From Actinoplanes aureus (GTDB taxonomy: Bacteria; Actinomycetota; Actinomycetes; Mycobacteriales; Micromonosporaceae), in the NCBI RefSeq assembly GCF_015704865.1, contig NZ_JADQTO010000003.1, positions 372,001 to 436,000 of the forward strand: a DNA stretch of 64,000 nucleotides. Reading direction: 5' to 3'. The stretch's first letter is position 1, and every line of letters begins with the position of its first letter. Below the pieces are notes generated by a model. It was given only the letters and a program-made list of their open reading frames with translations, searched no databases and had not been told where the DNA came from. Made by a program: the position numbers and the translations under genes. Shown in pieces: positions 43,032-52,759 of this stretch.

Positions 43032-43658
43032 CTAGGCCATCGACGCGGGGTCGGGCGGGAAGAGCTCGTGCCCGGCCCAGGGGTCGACCGCCTCGGGGTA
43101 GGCGGGCGTCGCCGCGACCGGTTCCGGGGTGGGTGGTGCGGCCAGCAGCTCCGAGGCGCTGGTGCGCTCCTCGTTGAGCCGGGCGCGGGCGGACTCGAAG
43201 ACCGGCCCGGTCAGCCCGGCCAGCGGCTCGTCCTGCCAGAGGGCGAGCGCCTCGCGCACCTGACCGGTGGCGGCGTCGAGATCGCCGGTCTGGTGTTCGG
43301 TACGCGCGCGGGCCAGCCCGGCGCGGAACTGGCCGGCGTCGACGGCGTTCTCGCCGGCGCGGAGCACGTACCCGTCGCCGGTCAGTGCGAGCAACGACGT
43401 CCGCTCCGGGTCGAGGGCCCGGCGCAGCGCGCCGACGTACCTCTGCACCACGTCGACGGCGTTCTCCGGCGGGTCGCCGTTCCAGAGCGCGGCGACGATC
43501 CGCTGCACCGGCACGGGCTGGCCGGCGTGCAGGAGCAGCAGAGCGAGGACCGCCCGCTGCCTGGCCGGCCCGAGGTCCACCGGTTCGGCTCCCCGGAAGG
43601 CGCGGACCGGGCCGAGGATCTCGAACCGCAGCGCGACGGCGGACGAGCCGTCGGTCAT
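43032..43658 (-). CDS. Small SARP/AfsR-type regulator (DNA-binding plus BTAD only)
   Basis: 208 residues. Residues 10-100 are an OmpR-type winged helix (FEILGPVRAFRGAEPVDLGPARQRAVLALLLLHAGQPVPVQRIVAALWNGDPPENAVDVVQRYVGALRRAL), followed by a bacterial transcription activator domain that breaks off early (DAGQFRAGLARARTEHQTGDLDAATGQVREALALWQDEPLAG). A Pro-rich tail replaces the NB-ARC and TPR parts of full AfsR proteins. It is shorter than typical stand-alone SARPs, so the BTAD may be incomplete. SARPs activate secondary metabolism or resistance genes. The target here is unknown. ATG 43658 is used; the frame extends upstream in a poorly coding stretch. Confidence 0.78.
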   Translation of the reverse strand: MTDGSSAVALRFEILGPVRAFRGAEPVDLGPARQRAVLALLLLHAGQPVPVQRIVAALWNGDPPENAVDVVQRYVGALRRALDPERTSLLALTGDGYVLRAGENAVDAGQFRAGLARARTEHQTGDLDAATGQVREALALWQDEPLAGLTGPVFESARARLNEERTSASELLAAPPTPEPVAATPAYPEAVDPWAGHELFPPDPASMA

Positions 43659-43722
43659 CTCGATATCCCCCAGTGAGCGGCAGTTACCGGCAGCAGCATA
43701 GCGCCCTCGAAAATAGGTCACG

Positions 43723-43751
43723 TTGCAGAACATCTATAACGAAACTATCTG
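43723..43751 (+). promoter_or_regulatory. Promoter-like hexamers before the flavoprotein gene
   Basis: TTGCAG (43723-43728) and TATCTG (43746-43751) with a 17-base spacer, about 50 bases before the ATG at 43802, in an AT-richer stretch (CATCTATAACGAAACTATC) that stands out from its surroundings. The spacing and -35 resemble vegetative promoters. Not tested. Confidence 0.4.
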
Positions 43752-43801
43752 CTAGGGTCATTTGTGTTGACCATGGACGCCCGTTGAGAGGACCGAACCT
43801 G

Positions 43802-44287
43802 ATGAGCGAGAACGACTACGGCCCCGGCCAAGGACCCAGCGCCCGGCCCCTCAGCGACGCCGAGTTGACCGGGATCCTCGGCCGGCAGCCGTTCGGCGTA
43901 CTGGCGACCGTCAAGCGCGACGGTCACCCGCATCTGGCCTCGATGGTCTTCAGCTGGGACGCGCACCAGCGGATCATCCGGTTCTCGTCGGCCGAGGGGC
44001 GCGTCAAGGTGCGCCATCTGCGCCGCGATCCCCGCGCCACCCTGCACGTCCAGGGCGAGAGCGTCCTCTCCTACGCCGTCGCGGAGGGCGAGGCGCGGGT
44101 GTCGGAACCGAGTGCGCGGGCGGGCGACCCGGTCGGGCGCGAGCTGCTGGCGATGGCCGGGGGATTCGACGATCCGGCGGACGAGACGGCGTTCCTCGAG
44201 CAGATGGCGAAGGACCGGCGCGTGGTGATCAGCCTCAGCGTGTCCCGGCTGTACGGGGCGGCTCTGGACGGGCCGGTGCGCGACTGA
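43802..44287 (+). CDS. PPOX-class F420- or flavin-dependent oxidoreductase
   Basis: 161 residues of the split-barrel flavin-binding family. Landmarks are LTGILGRQPFGVLATVKRDGHPHLASMVFSWDAHQRIIRFSSAEGRVKVRHLRRDPRATLHVQGE, where the Lys/Arg of the last segment fits F420 or FMN phosphate binding. The C-terminal helix EQMAKDRRVVISLSVSRLYG closes the fold. ATG 43802 has GAGAGG nine bases upstream. It is divergent from the SARP gene, and the Kelch lipoprotein gene follows closely. Confidence 0.87.
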   Translation: MSENDYGPGQGPSARPLSDAELTGILGRQPFGVLATVKRDGHPHLASMVFSWDAHQRIIRFSSAEGRVKVRHLRRDPRATLHVQGESVLSYAVAEGEARVSEPSARAGDPVGRELLAMAGGFDDPADETAFLEQMAKDRRVVISLSVSRLYGAALDGPVRD

Positions 44288-44323
44288 CGGGTCGCCATGC
44301 GCCCGGCGCCGCACACTGGTGGC

Positions 44324-45310
44324 ATGCACAGGACGATGATGGCGATCCTTGTCGGCGTGCTTGTGTCGGTCACCGGGTGTACCGGCACGCCGACCGCTCG
44401 ACGCGACACCGGGACCGGCTCGCCCGCCGCCGCCTCTGGCATCGATTGGCGGCGTCTACCCCCGGCGCCGTCGTCGCGCACCGAGGTCGCGGCCGCCGCG
44501 TCCGGAACGCGGATCGTGGTGGTCGGCGGATATCGCGCCGACGGCGCGACTCTGGCGAGCACCGAAATCCTGGACACCGCGGCGGGTGTCTGGCAGCGGG
44601 GACCCGACCTGCCGGTCGCTGTCAACCACGCGATGGCCGCCACCGTCGGCGACACCGTGTACGTCTTCGGCGGCCATCTCGCCGACGGCCGGCCGAGCAC
44701 CGGCGCGTACCGGCTGGACGGCACGGCATGGCAACCGGTCGCGTCGCTGCCCGAAGGCCGGGCCGCCGGCACCGCCGTCGCCCTGGACGGGCTCGTGTAC
44801 CTGGCCGCCGGGCTGGGTCCAGCGGGTCTGGCCGGCGAGATGTTCATCTACGACCCGGCCACCGACGGTTGGTCGAGCGCGCCCGGCCCGCCGACCCGGC
44901 GCGAACATCTGGGCGGCGCCGGCTTCGGGGGACTGGTCTACACGGTCGGCGGGCGGACGGGAGGGCTGGACACCAATCTTTCCGCGTTCGAGGCGTTCGA
45001 TCCGCGTACCCGGCATTGGGTGTCTCTGCCTGACCTGCCCACCCGGCGCGGCGGCCTCGCGGCGACCGCGACGTGCACAGGCCGCGTCGTCGCAGTCGGC
45101 GGCGAAGCCGCGACGACGTTCGCGGAAGCCGAGGCCTTCGACATCCGAACGGGTACGTGGCAGGCGCTGGCACCGTTGCCGACCCCACGCCACGGGCTGG
45201 GTGTGGTGGCGATCGGTGACGTGGTGTACGCGCTGGCCGGCGGTCCTGAGCCGGGCCTGCACGTCGCGGACACGGTAGAGGCGCTGGACCTGCCCGGCTC
45301 CTGCCGCTGA
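44324..45310 (+). CDS. Kelch-repeat lipoprotein
   Basis: 328 residues. Lipoprotein signal MHRTMMAILVGVLVSVTGC with lipobox SVTGC. A six-bladed-type Kelch propeller follows: the recurring pattern 'G-x-x-hydrophobic-V-x-G-G ... T-x-x-W-x-x-L-P' is seen in RIVVVGGYRADG, TVYVFGGHLADG, LVYLAAGLGPAG, LVYTVGGRTGG, RVVAVGGEAATT and VVYALAGGPEPG. It probably binds a ligand or protein at the cell surface; no catalytic residues are evident. A hairpin follows the stop. The ATG at 44324 gives the lipobox at a normal distance; an in-frame ATG lies at 44297. Confidence 0.83.
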   Translation: MHRTMMAILVGVLVSVTGCTGTPTARRDTGTGSPAAASGIDWRRLPPAPSSRTEVAAAASGTRIVVVGGYRADGATLASTEILDTAAGVWQRGPDLPVAVNHAMAATVGDTVYVFGGHLADGRPSTGAYRLDGTAWQPVASLPEGRAAGTAVALDGLVYLAAGLGPAGLAGEMFIYDPATDGWSSAPGPPTRREHLGGAGFGGLVYTVGGRTGGLDTNLSAFEAFDPRTRHWVSLPDLPTRRGGLAATATCTGRVVAVGGEAATTFAEAEAFDIRTGTWQALAPLPTPRHGLGVVAIGDVVYALAGGPEPGLHVADTVEALDLPGSCR

Positions 45311-45315
45311 TCAGG

Positions 45316-45338
45316 CGCGGCCTCGAAGAAAAGCCGCG
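45316..45338 (+). terminator. Hairpin after the Kelch gene
   Basis: CGCGGC (45316-45321) pairs with GCCGCG (45333-45338) around CTCGAAGAAAA, six bases after the stop codon of the Kelch lipoprotein gene. The loop is AT-rich but there is no T-run after the stem. Confidence 0.5.
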
Positions 45339-45416
45339 ACGGGTGTCCTTCTGGCTCGGTGCCGTTCGTGGTGATGGCGTGGCTGACCTACACCACCACG
45401 TCCATGAGGAGAGACC

Positions 45417-46217
45417 GTGACCACGCACACCCTGGAAGTGCCGGGCGCGAGCCTGTACTACGAAGTCCGCGGCACCGGACCACTCGTGGCGCTCGTCGGC
45501 GCGCCGATGAACGCGACGTCGTTCGCGCCGCTCGCCGACCTGCTCGCTGCCGACCACACCGTGCTGACCACCGACCCCCGGGGCATCAACCGCAGCCGGG
45601 CCACCGACCCCGAGCGGGACTCGACCCCGGAGACGCGCGCCGACGACCTCAGCCGGCTCATCCACCACCTCGACGCCGGCCCGGCAGCGGTCATGGGCTC
45701 CAGCGGCGGCGCGGTCACCGCCCTGGCCCTCGTCCAGGCGCACCCCGAGCAGGTCCACACCGTCATCGCCCACGAGCCACCGCTGGCGGAACTGCTCGAC
45801 GACCGCGACGACGTCCGCGCGCAGACCGCCGACTACGTCGCCACGTATCTCGCCGGTGACGTGGTCGGAGCCTGGACCAAGTTCTTCGACCAGGCCGGGA
45901 TCGGCATCCCCGCCGATGTCGTGGAGCAGATGTTCGGCGGGGAGCGCGACCCGCAGGACGTCGCCGACGAGCACTTCTGGTTCGTCCACGAGCTGCGCGG
46001 ATCCGCCCAGTGGCTGCCCGACGTCGCCCTGCTGCGGGACAGTCCCGCCCGCATCGTCATCGGCGTCGGCGCCGATTCCACCGGGCAGATCTGCGACCGC
46101 ACATCGGCGGCCCTCGCCGCGCTCCTCGGCGTCGAGCGAACCACGTTTCCCGGCGACCACATCGGCTTCGTCGACCACCCCGGACCGTTCGCCGTCCGGC
46201 TCCGCGACGTGCTCTGA
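45417..46217 (+). CDS. Alpha/beta hydrolase
   Basis: 266-residue serine hydrolase of the alpha/beta fold. Nucleophile elbow is MGSSGGAVTALAL, oxyanion region is GAPMNATSFAPL, and the acid/His end is given by GVGADSTGQICDRT and FPGDHIGFVDHPGPF. Related proteins include epoxide hydrolases and carboxylesterases; the substrate is unknown. The start is GTG with GAGGAGAGACC upstream. It is convergent with the VOC gene. Confidence 0.9.
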   Translation: MTTHTLEVPGASLYYEVRGTGPLVALVGAPMNATSFAPLADLLAADHTVLTTDPRGINRSRATDPERDSTPETRADDLSRLIHHLDAGPAAVMGSSGGAVTALALVQAHPEQVHTVIAHEPPLAELLDDRDDVRAQTADYVATYLAGDVVGAWTKFFDQAGIGIPADVVEQMFGGERDPQDVADEHFWFVHELRGSAQWLPDVALLRDSPARIVIGVGADSTGQICDRTSAALAALLGVERTTFPGDHIGFVDHPGPFAVRLRDVL

Positions 46218-46232
46218 CACCGGCGAGGCCGC

Positions 46233-46667
46233 TCAGTCGAGGCAGAACTCGTTGCCCTCGACGTCCTGCATCACGAGGCACGACTCGTTGTCCTCGTCGG
46301 CGAGCAGCAGCCGCACGCGTACCGCGCCGAGATCGACCAGTCGCGCGCATTCGGCCTCGAGCACGGCCACGCGTTCCGCACCCACGAGCCCGGTGCCGAC
46401 CCGTACGTCAAGATGCACCCGATTCTTGACGATCTTGCCCTCGGGAACGCGCTGGAAGAACAGTCGCGGGCCCACTCCCGAGGGATCGACGCACGCGGAC
46501 CACGCACCCCGCTGCTCCGGCGGCAGCTCGCGATCGACATCGTCCCAAGTGGCGAAACCCTCCGGCGGCGGCGGTAGGACGTACCCCAGCACCTCGCACC
46601 AGAACCGGGCGACGCGCCGCGGTTCCGCGCAGTCGAAGGTGACCTGAAACTGTTTGATCAACGCCAT
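46233..46667 (-). CDS. VOC (glyoxalase-like) superfamily protein
   Basis: 144 residues. The N-terminal half QVTFDCAEPRRVARFWCEVLGYVLPPPPEGF and the C-terminal half VHLDVRVGTGLVGAERVAVLEAECARLVDLGAVRV with VMQDVEGNEFCLD are typical of the glyoxalase/bleomycin-resistance-like group. The PEG.. and GNEF.LD ends fit the subfamily often annotated as glyoxalase-like domain proteins. Function unknown. Convergent with the hydrolase gene after 15 bases. Confidence 0.87.
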   Translation of the reverse strand: MALIKQFQVTFDCAEPRRVARFWCEVLGYVLPPPPEGFATWDDVDRELPPEQRGAWSACVDPSGVGPRLFFQRVPEGKIVKNRVHLDVRVGTGLVGAERVAVLEAECARLVDLGAVRVRLLLADEDNESCLVMQDVEGNEFCLD

Positions 46668-46788
46668 CGGATCACCCTAAGGGCAGGTCTTCCGCCGTCT
46701 CCACGGGCCGCCCCGGTTCCGGGCGCGGCTCAGCGATCAGCGGGTGCGGCCGATAGGAGTAGGTCAGATCTCGTGCGGAGGGTCACGG

Positions 46789-48846
46789 ATGAGCTACCGG
46801 GTCTCGCTCCTGCGGACCGTGGTGTTCGCCCTGGTGTACCTGACGGCGGTGCTGGTCGGGCGCCTCACCGTGATGGACGGGACCAACCTGAGCATGGTGT
46901 GGCCGGCCGCCGGTGTCGCGGTGGTCTGGTTCTGCGCCCAGCGACGTACGCCCCGTTTCTGGATGGATGTCGTCGCGCTCGTCGGGATCTCCTACTACGC
47001 GAACCTGCTGACCGGGGCGACGGTCGCGACATCGCTGGCGTCCGCGGCCGCCAATCTGGTCCAGGCTCTGGTCTTCGTCGCGCTGTTACGGCGCTGGCGG
47101 CCCTCCCTGTGGGGCGCGAAGGGCACCGAGCCGATGCGGTCGCCCCGGGACCTCTGGAATGTGCTCGCCGCGTCGTGCGTCTCCACCGCCTGCGGAGTGC
47201 TGGTGGGCCCGACCAGCCGGTGGCTGCTCGGTGAGGACTACTCGTGGGTCTCGGCGGTGGTGTGGCTGTCCCGGAACACCGCGAGCACGCTGATCGTCGG
47301 GATGGCCGGGCTCTGCCTCGGGCAGGCGGTGGCGACGTACCGGGCCCGGCACGGCACGCTGACCGGCTGGCTCGGCCAGTGGATCGCCACGCTCGGTGAG
47401 ACGCCGCGCTGGCGGATCGCCGAGTACGCGGCCCTGACGGTCTGCACCACCGCGCTGTACGTGGCGGGGTTCAGCTACGGGGACCGGCTGCCACTCACCT
47501 TCGCGGTGCTCGGCTTGACGGTGTGGGTGGCGACCCGGCTGGCGACGCCGTTCGTGATGGCGCACAGCCTGATCGTCGCCACCATCGCCGCGCTCTTCAC
47601 GGTACGGGCGACGGGCCCGTTCGCGATCGTCGAGCACACCGCCTGGCGGACGATCATCCTCCAGGCGTTCGCCGCGATGGTCGCCGTGGTGGGGCTGGCC
47701 CTGGCGCTGGGGCGCGACGAACGGGACCGGCTGATGGCCGAGCTGGCGGAGCAGCGGGAGCAGGCGTCGCGGCACGCCGAGCTGATGACGGCGATCGTCG
47801 ACTCGATGGCGGACGGCCTGACGGTCACCGATGCCGCCGGCCGGGTCGTGCTGCGCAATCCCGCCGCGATACGCCTGCTCGGCGACAGCGGCTACTACGG
47901 GTTCTTCCGCCCGGACGGCTCCCGCTACGCCGAGGAGGAACTGACGTTCCTGAAGGCGCTGGCCGACGAGGAGGTGCGCGGGGTGGAGATGCTGATCCGC
48001 GACCCGGGGGCGCCCGAGGGCCGTTTCGTCCAGATCACCGCCACCGCCCTGCCGAACCCGGACGGGAGCCGCTGCGCGGTCGTCCTCTACCACGACGTCA
48101 CGGCCGAACGCCGCCACCGCGACGAGCTGACCAACTTCGCCGGCGTGGTCGCGCACGACCTGCTCAATCCGCTGGCCAGCGTGGACGGGTGGACGAGCGC
48201 CACGCTCGACGCCCTGGAGCACGTGCCGGCACATCCGGGGCTGGACCAGGCGCGTGCGGATCTGGCCCGTCTGTCCCGGGCGTCCGGGCGGATGCGGTCG
48301 CTGATCGAGGACCTGCTGGCGTACACGACAGCCCGGGACGCCACCGCCGCTCCGGCATGGGTGGATCTCGCCGCCGTGGTGGCCGAGATCGCGAGCGCAC
48401 GCGCCGACGCCGCCGTCGCCGCGGGCAAGCCCGAGCCGCGGTTCACCTTCGGTGAGCTCCCGCCCGTGCACGCCGACCCGGTGCTGGTGCGGCAGTTGCT
48501 GGACAACCTCATCGGCAACGCGATCAAGTACACCGCGTCCGGTGTCACGCCGGCCCTGACCGTCACGGCCACCCGCGAGGGCGATCTGGTCCGGGTCTGC
48601 CTCGCCGACAACGGCATCGGCATCCCGGACGGGCAACACGACGCCATCTTCGCCAACTTCCACCGCGCCCACCTCGGCGGCGGCTACCTCGGCACCGGCC
48701 TCGGCCTGGCGATCTGCAAGCGGATCGTGGAGCGCCACGGCGGCACGATCACCGCGGCGGACAATCCCGGCGGCGGATCACGCTTCTCGTTCACGCTGCC
48801 CTCGGCGGCCGCCGCCCCGGCGGTGCGGGCGCTGGCGACGGCCTAG
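46789..48846 (+). CDS. MASE1-PAS sensor histidine kinase
   Basis: 685-residue membrane kinase. About eight hydrophobic helices (residues 5-300) form a MASE1-type sensor ([55 protein letters not shown]). A PAS domain covers about 330-440 ([30 protein letters not shown]). Then the HisKA domain with [19 protein letters not shown] (His about 456) and HATPase with [20 protein letters not shown] and [18 protein letters not shown]. No receiver domain. Its 3' end overlaps the 3' end of the next kinase gene by four bases, on the opposite strand. The likely cognate regulator is not in the window. Confidence 0.92.
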   Translation: MSYRVSLLRTVVFALVYLTAVLVGRLTVMDGTNLSMVWPAAGVAVVWFCAQRRTPRFWMDVVALVGISYYANLLTGATVATSLASAAANLVQALVFVALLRRWRPSLWGAKGTEPMRSPRDLWNVLAASCVSTACGVLVGPTSRWLLGEDYSWVSAVVWLSRNTASTLIVGMAGLCLGQAVATYRARHGTLTGWLGQWIATLGETPRWRIAEYAALTVCTTALYVAGFSYGDRLPLTFAVLGLTVWVATRLATPFVMAHSLIVATIAALFTVRATGPFAIVEHTAWRTIILQAFAAMVAVVGLALALGRDERDRLMAELAEQREQASRHAELMTAIVDSMADGLTVTDAAGRVVLRNPAAIRLLGDSGYYGFFRPDGSRYAEEELTFLKALADEEVRGVEMLIRDPGAPEGRFVQITATALPNPDGSRCAVVLYHDVTAERRHRDELTNFAGVVAHDLLNPLASVDGWTSATLDALEHVPAHPGLDQARADLARLSRASGRMRSLIEDLLAYTTARDATAAPAWVDLAAVVAEIASARADAAVAAGKPEPRFTFGELPPVHADPVLVRQLLDNLIGNAIKYTASGVTPALTVTATREGDLVRVCLADNGIGIPDGQHDAIFANFHRAHLGGGYLGTGLGLAICKRIVERHGGTITAADNPGGGSRFSFTLPSAAAAPAVRALATA

Positions 48847-51353
48847 GCCGGGGCGGTTTCCTGGCGCAGGGGCAGGCGGATGCACGCGATGGTGCCGGAG
48901 GGGTCGTTCGCGGACAGGTGGATGGTGCCGTGGTGCAGCCGGACGATGGCGCGGGCCAGGCTGAGCCCGAGGCCGCTGCCGGACGTGCCGTGGTGGCGGA
49001 CGTTGCTGCCGCGGAAGAACCGGTCGAAGACGCGTTCCCGTTCCTGTTCCGGGGTGCCGATCCCGCTGTCGATGACGCACAGCTCGGCGGTGTTGCCGGC
49101 CTGCTGGAGGCGGATGCGCACGTCACCGCCGGACGGGCTGTACTTCAGGGCGTTGATCAGCACGCCGTCGACGACCTGCCGCAGCCGTGCGGGATCGCCG
49201 TCGACTACCAGCCGGGGTGGCAGGTCGGCGTGCACCCGCACGCCGGTGCCGGCCGTACTCCGGTGTGCCGCGGTGACGGCGCCGCCGACGATCGCGGTGA
49301 GATCGACCTGGCGGACTCGCATGTCCAGGTGCCCGGATTCGAGGCCGGCCAGTTCCAGCAGGCTGTCGATGGTCATTTGCAGCGCCTCGGTGTTGCGGGC
49401 GATGGCGTGGACCATCTGCCGGTCCTCACCGGTCAGCCCGGTGGGGTCCTCGTCGAGCAGGGTGGCGTTGGCGGCGATCGAGGTCAGAGGTGTACGCAGT
49501 TCGTGGCCGACCAGGGTGATGAAGTCGTCCTGGGCGCGGGCGAGCTGCCGGGCGAGCTCCTGCGCGCGGCGCAGCGCGACGAAGACGCCGATCTGCGCGG
49601 CGACCCCGTCCAGCAGGACGGTGAGCAGGTCCTCGTGGACCTCGGGCGCGGCCGCGTAGCAGGTGAGCACGCCGACCAGGGTGGCGCCGTCATGGATCGG
49701 GACGGACAGCACGGTACGGATGCCGCGCCGCATGAAGGCCTGTTCCCGGCGTTGTTCGTACGGGTGGCGCAGCTCGGGACTGGCCGTGACGTCGGCCACC
49801 CACATCGCCTGCCCGGATTGCCACACCCGGCCGGTGACGCCGTGGCCGCGCACCGGAGTGTGCCCGAAGAGCGGGTCCTCCTGGGCACCTTCGGCGTCCC
49901 AGTGCCCGACCGAGCGCAACTGTCCGGTGGGCTCGTCGATGAGGTAGAGCTCCGCGTACGGCCAGCCCAGTGCGGTGGCGACCGCCCGCAACACGGTGGG
50001 CGCGGCGCCGGCCACCGAACGCGCCGTTCGCAGCACCTCCTGCACGTCCCGGTGGCAGGCCCGGAACCGCTCGGCCCGGCGCATCGCGGTGACGTCCTGG
50101 GCGACGGCCACCGCACCGAGCGGCCGCCCGTCACCGGCGCGGATGGGCTGGGCGGCGCTGGCGAAGACGCGGACCTGATCACCCGGCCTGGCGGTCAGGA
50201 TGTCGATGTCGTCCAGGTGCTCGCCCCGCAAGGCGCGCATCAGCGGAATCTTCTCCCACGGTATCGGCCGCATCGCGGGATCGTGCAGCACCCCGTCGAT
50301 GGACGCGGGGTAGTCCTCGGGCAGCGGGGCGGTCGCCGGCAGGCCCTGCAGCTCACGCAACACCCGGTTCACGACGACCACCCGTCCCGCTTCGTCGCAT
50401 GCGATGACGCCGACGTTGAGGCTGTCGAGCAGCGCGGTGAGGAAACCATCGTGGCGTTCCGCGAGTTCCCGGATGGCGGTCTGCTCGGACAGGTCGTTGA
50501 GAAAGAGGCAGGCCAGTGGGCCGGCCGCGCCGCGGACCACGGACAGGGCCACGCGTACCCGTACCCGGTGGCCGTCGCGGTGCCGCACGCTGATCTCACG
50601 CAGCACCGGGCGGACGGGGCGGTGGGTGAAGAGCCGGTCCAGCGCCGCCCGGATCGGTCGCCCGGCGTAGTCGGGCAGCACGGTGTCGTCCAGGCGCCGC
50701 CCGCACACCTCGCCGGGCGCGTAGCCGAGCATGTCGTGGGCCGCCCGGTTGAAGCCGACCACGATCGCGTCCGGGTTCACCGCCAGGAAGGCCTCCTGCA
50801 CGCTGTCCAGGAGGGAGGCGGTGTCCAGCGTCGCCACCGCCAGCTCGGCCGGCCCGGCGACCGCCGGGCGTACCAGGTCGGCGCTGTCGACCAGGGCGGT
50901 GATCTCGCCGTCGGTCCAGCGCCGGGCCGCGGTGTCCATGACGGTCAGCGATCCCACCGGACGGCCCTCGGCGTCGTGCACCGGCACACCGAGAAACGCC
51001 CGGATCCCGTACTCGGCGGCCAGCGGATGGTCACGAAGCCGGCCGTCGTGGTCGCGGCGCATGTCGCCGCAGGACACCGGGCGGTTCCGGCCGACGACGT
51101 ATTTGCACACCGAGTACGTCAGCGGCGCGCGCCTCGACGCGGTGAGGGGCTCGGGCAACCCGTACGCGCCGACGAAGTACTCCTCAGTGCCGCCGACCAG
51201 GATCACCGCCCCGATGGGTGCGCGCTGCAGCCGGGCCGCCAGCCGGGCGACGGCATCCAGCGGGATCGGCTGCGCCGGTAATCTCCGGCGCACGTGGTCC
51301 ACCGCCGCCACCCGTGCGAGGTCACTGATCACCGCCTCGTCGAAATCGATCAT
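48843..51353 (-). CDS. Multi-domain GAF/PAS sensor histidine kinase
   Basis: 836-residue soluble kinase. In order: a GAF-like N-terminal domain (about 10-155, VSCGDMRRDHDGRLRDHPLAAEYGIRAFLGVPVHDAEGRPVGSLTVMD), two PAS domains (about 165-290 and 295-425, with YILDTVLPDYAG- and MRPIPWEKIPLMRAL-type regions), a second GAF domain (about 435-590, RTVLSVPIHDGATLVGVLTCYA), HisKA with LVGHELRTPLTSIAANA (His about 617) and HATPase with GSGLGLSLARAIVRLHHG. No transmembrane helix. The gene lies beside the MASE1 kinase and the CheB-like gene in one signalling block. ATG 51353 has AGGG upstream. Confidence 0.9.
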   Translation of the reverse strand: MIDFDEAVISDLARVAAVDHVRRRLPAQPIPLDAVARLAARLQRAPIGAVILVGGTEEYFVGAYGLPEPLTASRRAPLTYSVCKYVVGRNRPVSCGDMRRDHDGRLRDHPLAAEYGIRAFLGVPVHDAEGRPVGSLTVMDTAARRWTDGEITALVDSADLVRPAVAGPAELAVATLDTASLLDSVQEAFLAVNPDAIVVGFNRAAHDMLGYAPGEVCGRRLDDTVLPDYAGRPIRAALDRLFTHRPVRPVLREISVRHRDGHRVRVRVALSVVRGAAGPLACLFLNDLSEQTAIRELAERHDGFLTALLDSLNVGVIACDEAGRVVVVNRVLRELQGLPATAPLPEDYPASIDGVLHDPAMRPIPWEKIPLMRALRGEHLDDIDILTARPGDQVRVFASAAQPIRAGDGRPLGAVAVAQDVTAMRRAERFRACHRDVQEVLRTARSVAGAAPTVLRAVATALGWPYAELYLIDEPTGQLRSVGHWDAEGAQEDPLFGHTPVRGHGVTGRVWQSGQAMWVADVTASPELRHPYEQRREQAFMRRGIRTVLSVPIHDGATLVGVLTCYAAAPEVHEDLLTVLLDGVAAQIGVFVALRRAQELARQLARAQDDFITLVGHELRTPLTSIAANATLLDEDPTGLTGEDRQMVHAIARNTEALQMTIDSLLELAGLESGHLDMRVRQVDLTAIVGGAVTAAHRSTAGTGVRVHADLPPRLVVDGDPARLRQVVDGVLINALKYSPSGGDVRIRLQQAGNTAELCVIDSGIGTPEQERERVFDRFFRGSNVRHHGTSGSGLGLSLARAIVRLHHGTIHLSANDPSGTIACIRLPLRQETAPA

Positions 51354-51587
51354 GGATCGCCCTGATTCGTCGTGCGGCTCGCGCGCCACCCAGCATCCAG
51401 ACCTGCATTCCCGCTCTGTGCTGGAGAAACCTCCGGTCTCCCGTACCCGCTTCCGCTGCTCGCGTCCGGGTTATCGACGGAAACCCCCTGATCCAGTGCA
51501 GTCCAGCGGCCGAGGGTGTGATCGCCGGTTCCAGGGGAAGGCGCGGTCCAGTCGCCGGATCTGCTGGCGGGACGAAAGTGACTTACC

Positions 51588-52598
51588 ATGTCAGATCGTG
51601 ATCTCGTGGTGGTGGGCGGCTCGCTCGGTGCCCTGGAGGCCGCCACCGCCCTGCTCGCCGGCCTGCCCGGGGATCTACCCGCGGCCGTGCTGATGGTGAT
51701 CACCCCGGCCCGGCCCCGTGACGCCGAAGCCCTCGACGGCGCCGGCCCCCTGCCGGTCGTGCCGGCCACCCACGGTGACGCGCTGTCGCCGGGCCGCGTC
51801 TACGTCGCCCCACCCGACCGGCACCTGCTCGTCGGCCCGGACAACCGGGTGCACCTCAGCAAGGCGCCGCAGTATCACCGGCTGCGGCCCGCGATCGACC
51901 CACTGATGCTGACCGCCGCACGCTGGGCCGCTCACCGTACGGTGGGCGTCCTGCTGTCCGGTGTGTTCGACGACGGCATCGCCGGCCTCGCCGCGCTGGG
52001 CCTGCACGGCGGGATGACCGCCGTCCAGCATCCCGACGACGCGGCCTATCCCGACCTGCCGGGCGTCGCGATCCGCATGCGACCCGACCACGTCGCGCCG
52101 GCCACCGGCCTCGCCGTCGCGCTGCCCGGTCTGCTCGGGACACCAGCGTCCACACCAGTCGATCCCGATCCTGTGCTGACCATGGAGACCGACATGCTCA
52201 CCCACGACACCGCCGAAGGGCCGGGCGGCCAATTCGGCCACCCGGTTCCCGTCGGGTGCCCGGACTGCGGTGGCGGCATGCACCGCGTCGACATCGCCGG
52301 CACCATCCGGTACCGCTGCCACGTCGGGCACGCCTTCGCACCGCACAGCATGCTCGCCGCCCAGGGTGAGAACGTCGAAGCCGGTCTCCTGACCGTCGCC
52401 TCCACCCTGCGCGACCGGGCCGAGATCTACCGGCAACTGGCGGCCCGGGCCGATACCGCCGCCGACGCCGACCGCTACCGCGACGCGGCGCGGGAGACCG
52501 GCAAGACGGCGGCCACCCTCCAGGACCTGCGCCAGCAGCTGTCCTCCGTCCTGCCGATGGAACAGCCGGAGAGAGAGCGGGTCGGTCACCACGGATGA
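51588..52598 (+). CDS. CheB-like methylesterase-domain protein, probably degenerate
   Basis: 336 residues. Residues 1-185 are a CheB methylesterase fold (DLVVVGGSLGALEAATALLAGLPGD, RVYVAPPDRHLLV, LRPAIDPLMLTAARWA, GVLLSGVFDDGIAGLAALGLHGG). The nucleophile Ser12 and the Asp of DDG are present, but where active CheB has a catalytic His (the 'QHMP' loop) this protein reads MVITPARP, so the triad looks incomplete. Residues 230-260 hold a zinc-ribbon-like CPDCGGGMHRVDIAGTIRYRCHVGHAF, and the end is helical. No receiver domain and no cheA, cheR or receptor genes are near. The divergent neighbour is the GAF/PAS kinase, so a role in kinase signalling rather than chemotaxis is likely. Confidence 0.83.
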   Translation: MSDRDLVVVGGSLGALEAATALLAGLPGDLPAAVLMVITPARPRDAEALDGAGPLPVVPATHGDALSPGRVYVAPPDRHLLVGPDNRVHLSKAPQYHRLRPAIDPLMLTAARWAAHRTVGVLLSGVFDDGIAGLAALGLHGGMTAVQHPDDAAYPDLPGVAIRMRPDHVAPATGLAVALPGLLGTPASTPVDPDPVLTMETDMLTHDTAEGPGGQFGHPVPVGCPDCGGGMHRVDIAGTIRYRCHVGHAFAPHSMLAAQGENVEAGLLTVASTLRDRAEIYRQLAARADTAADADRYRDAARETGKTAATLQDLRQQLSSVLPMEQPERERVGHHG

Positions 52599-52759
52599 CG
52601 GGCGCCGCCGAGGTGGCATCCGCCGTGGGATGTACCTCCTCCGGACGACGTGCCGTCCGTGGTGTGTACGGCCGGGCCGACATGTCGCTCGGCAGCCGGA
52701 GGTGTCCGGCGGCCAGCCGTTCCTAGCATCGGTCGACTCCGATCGAAAGGAACGTACCC

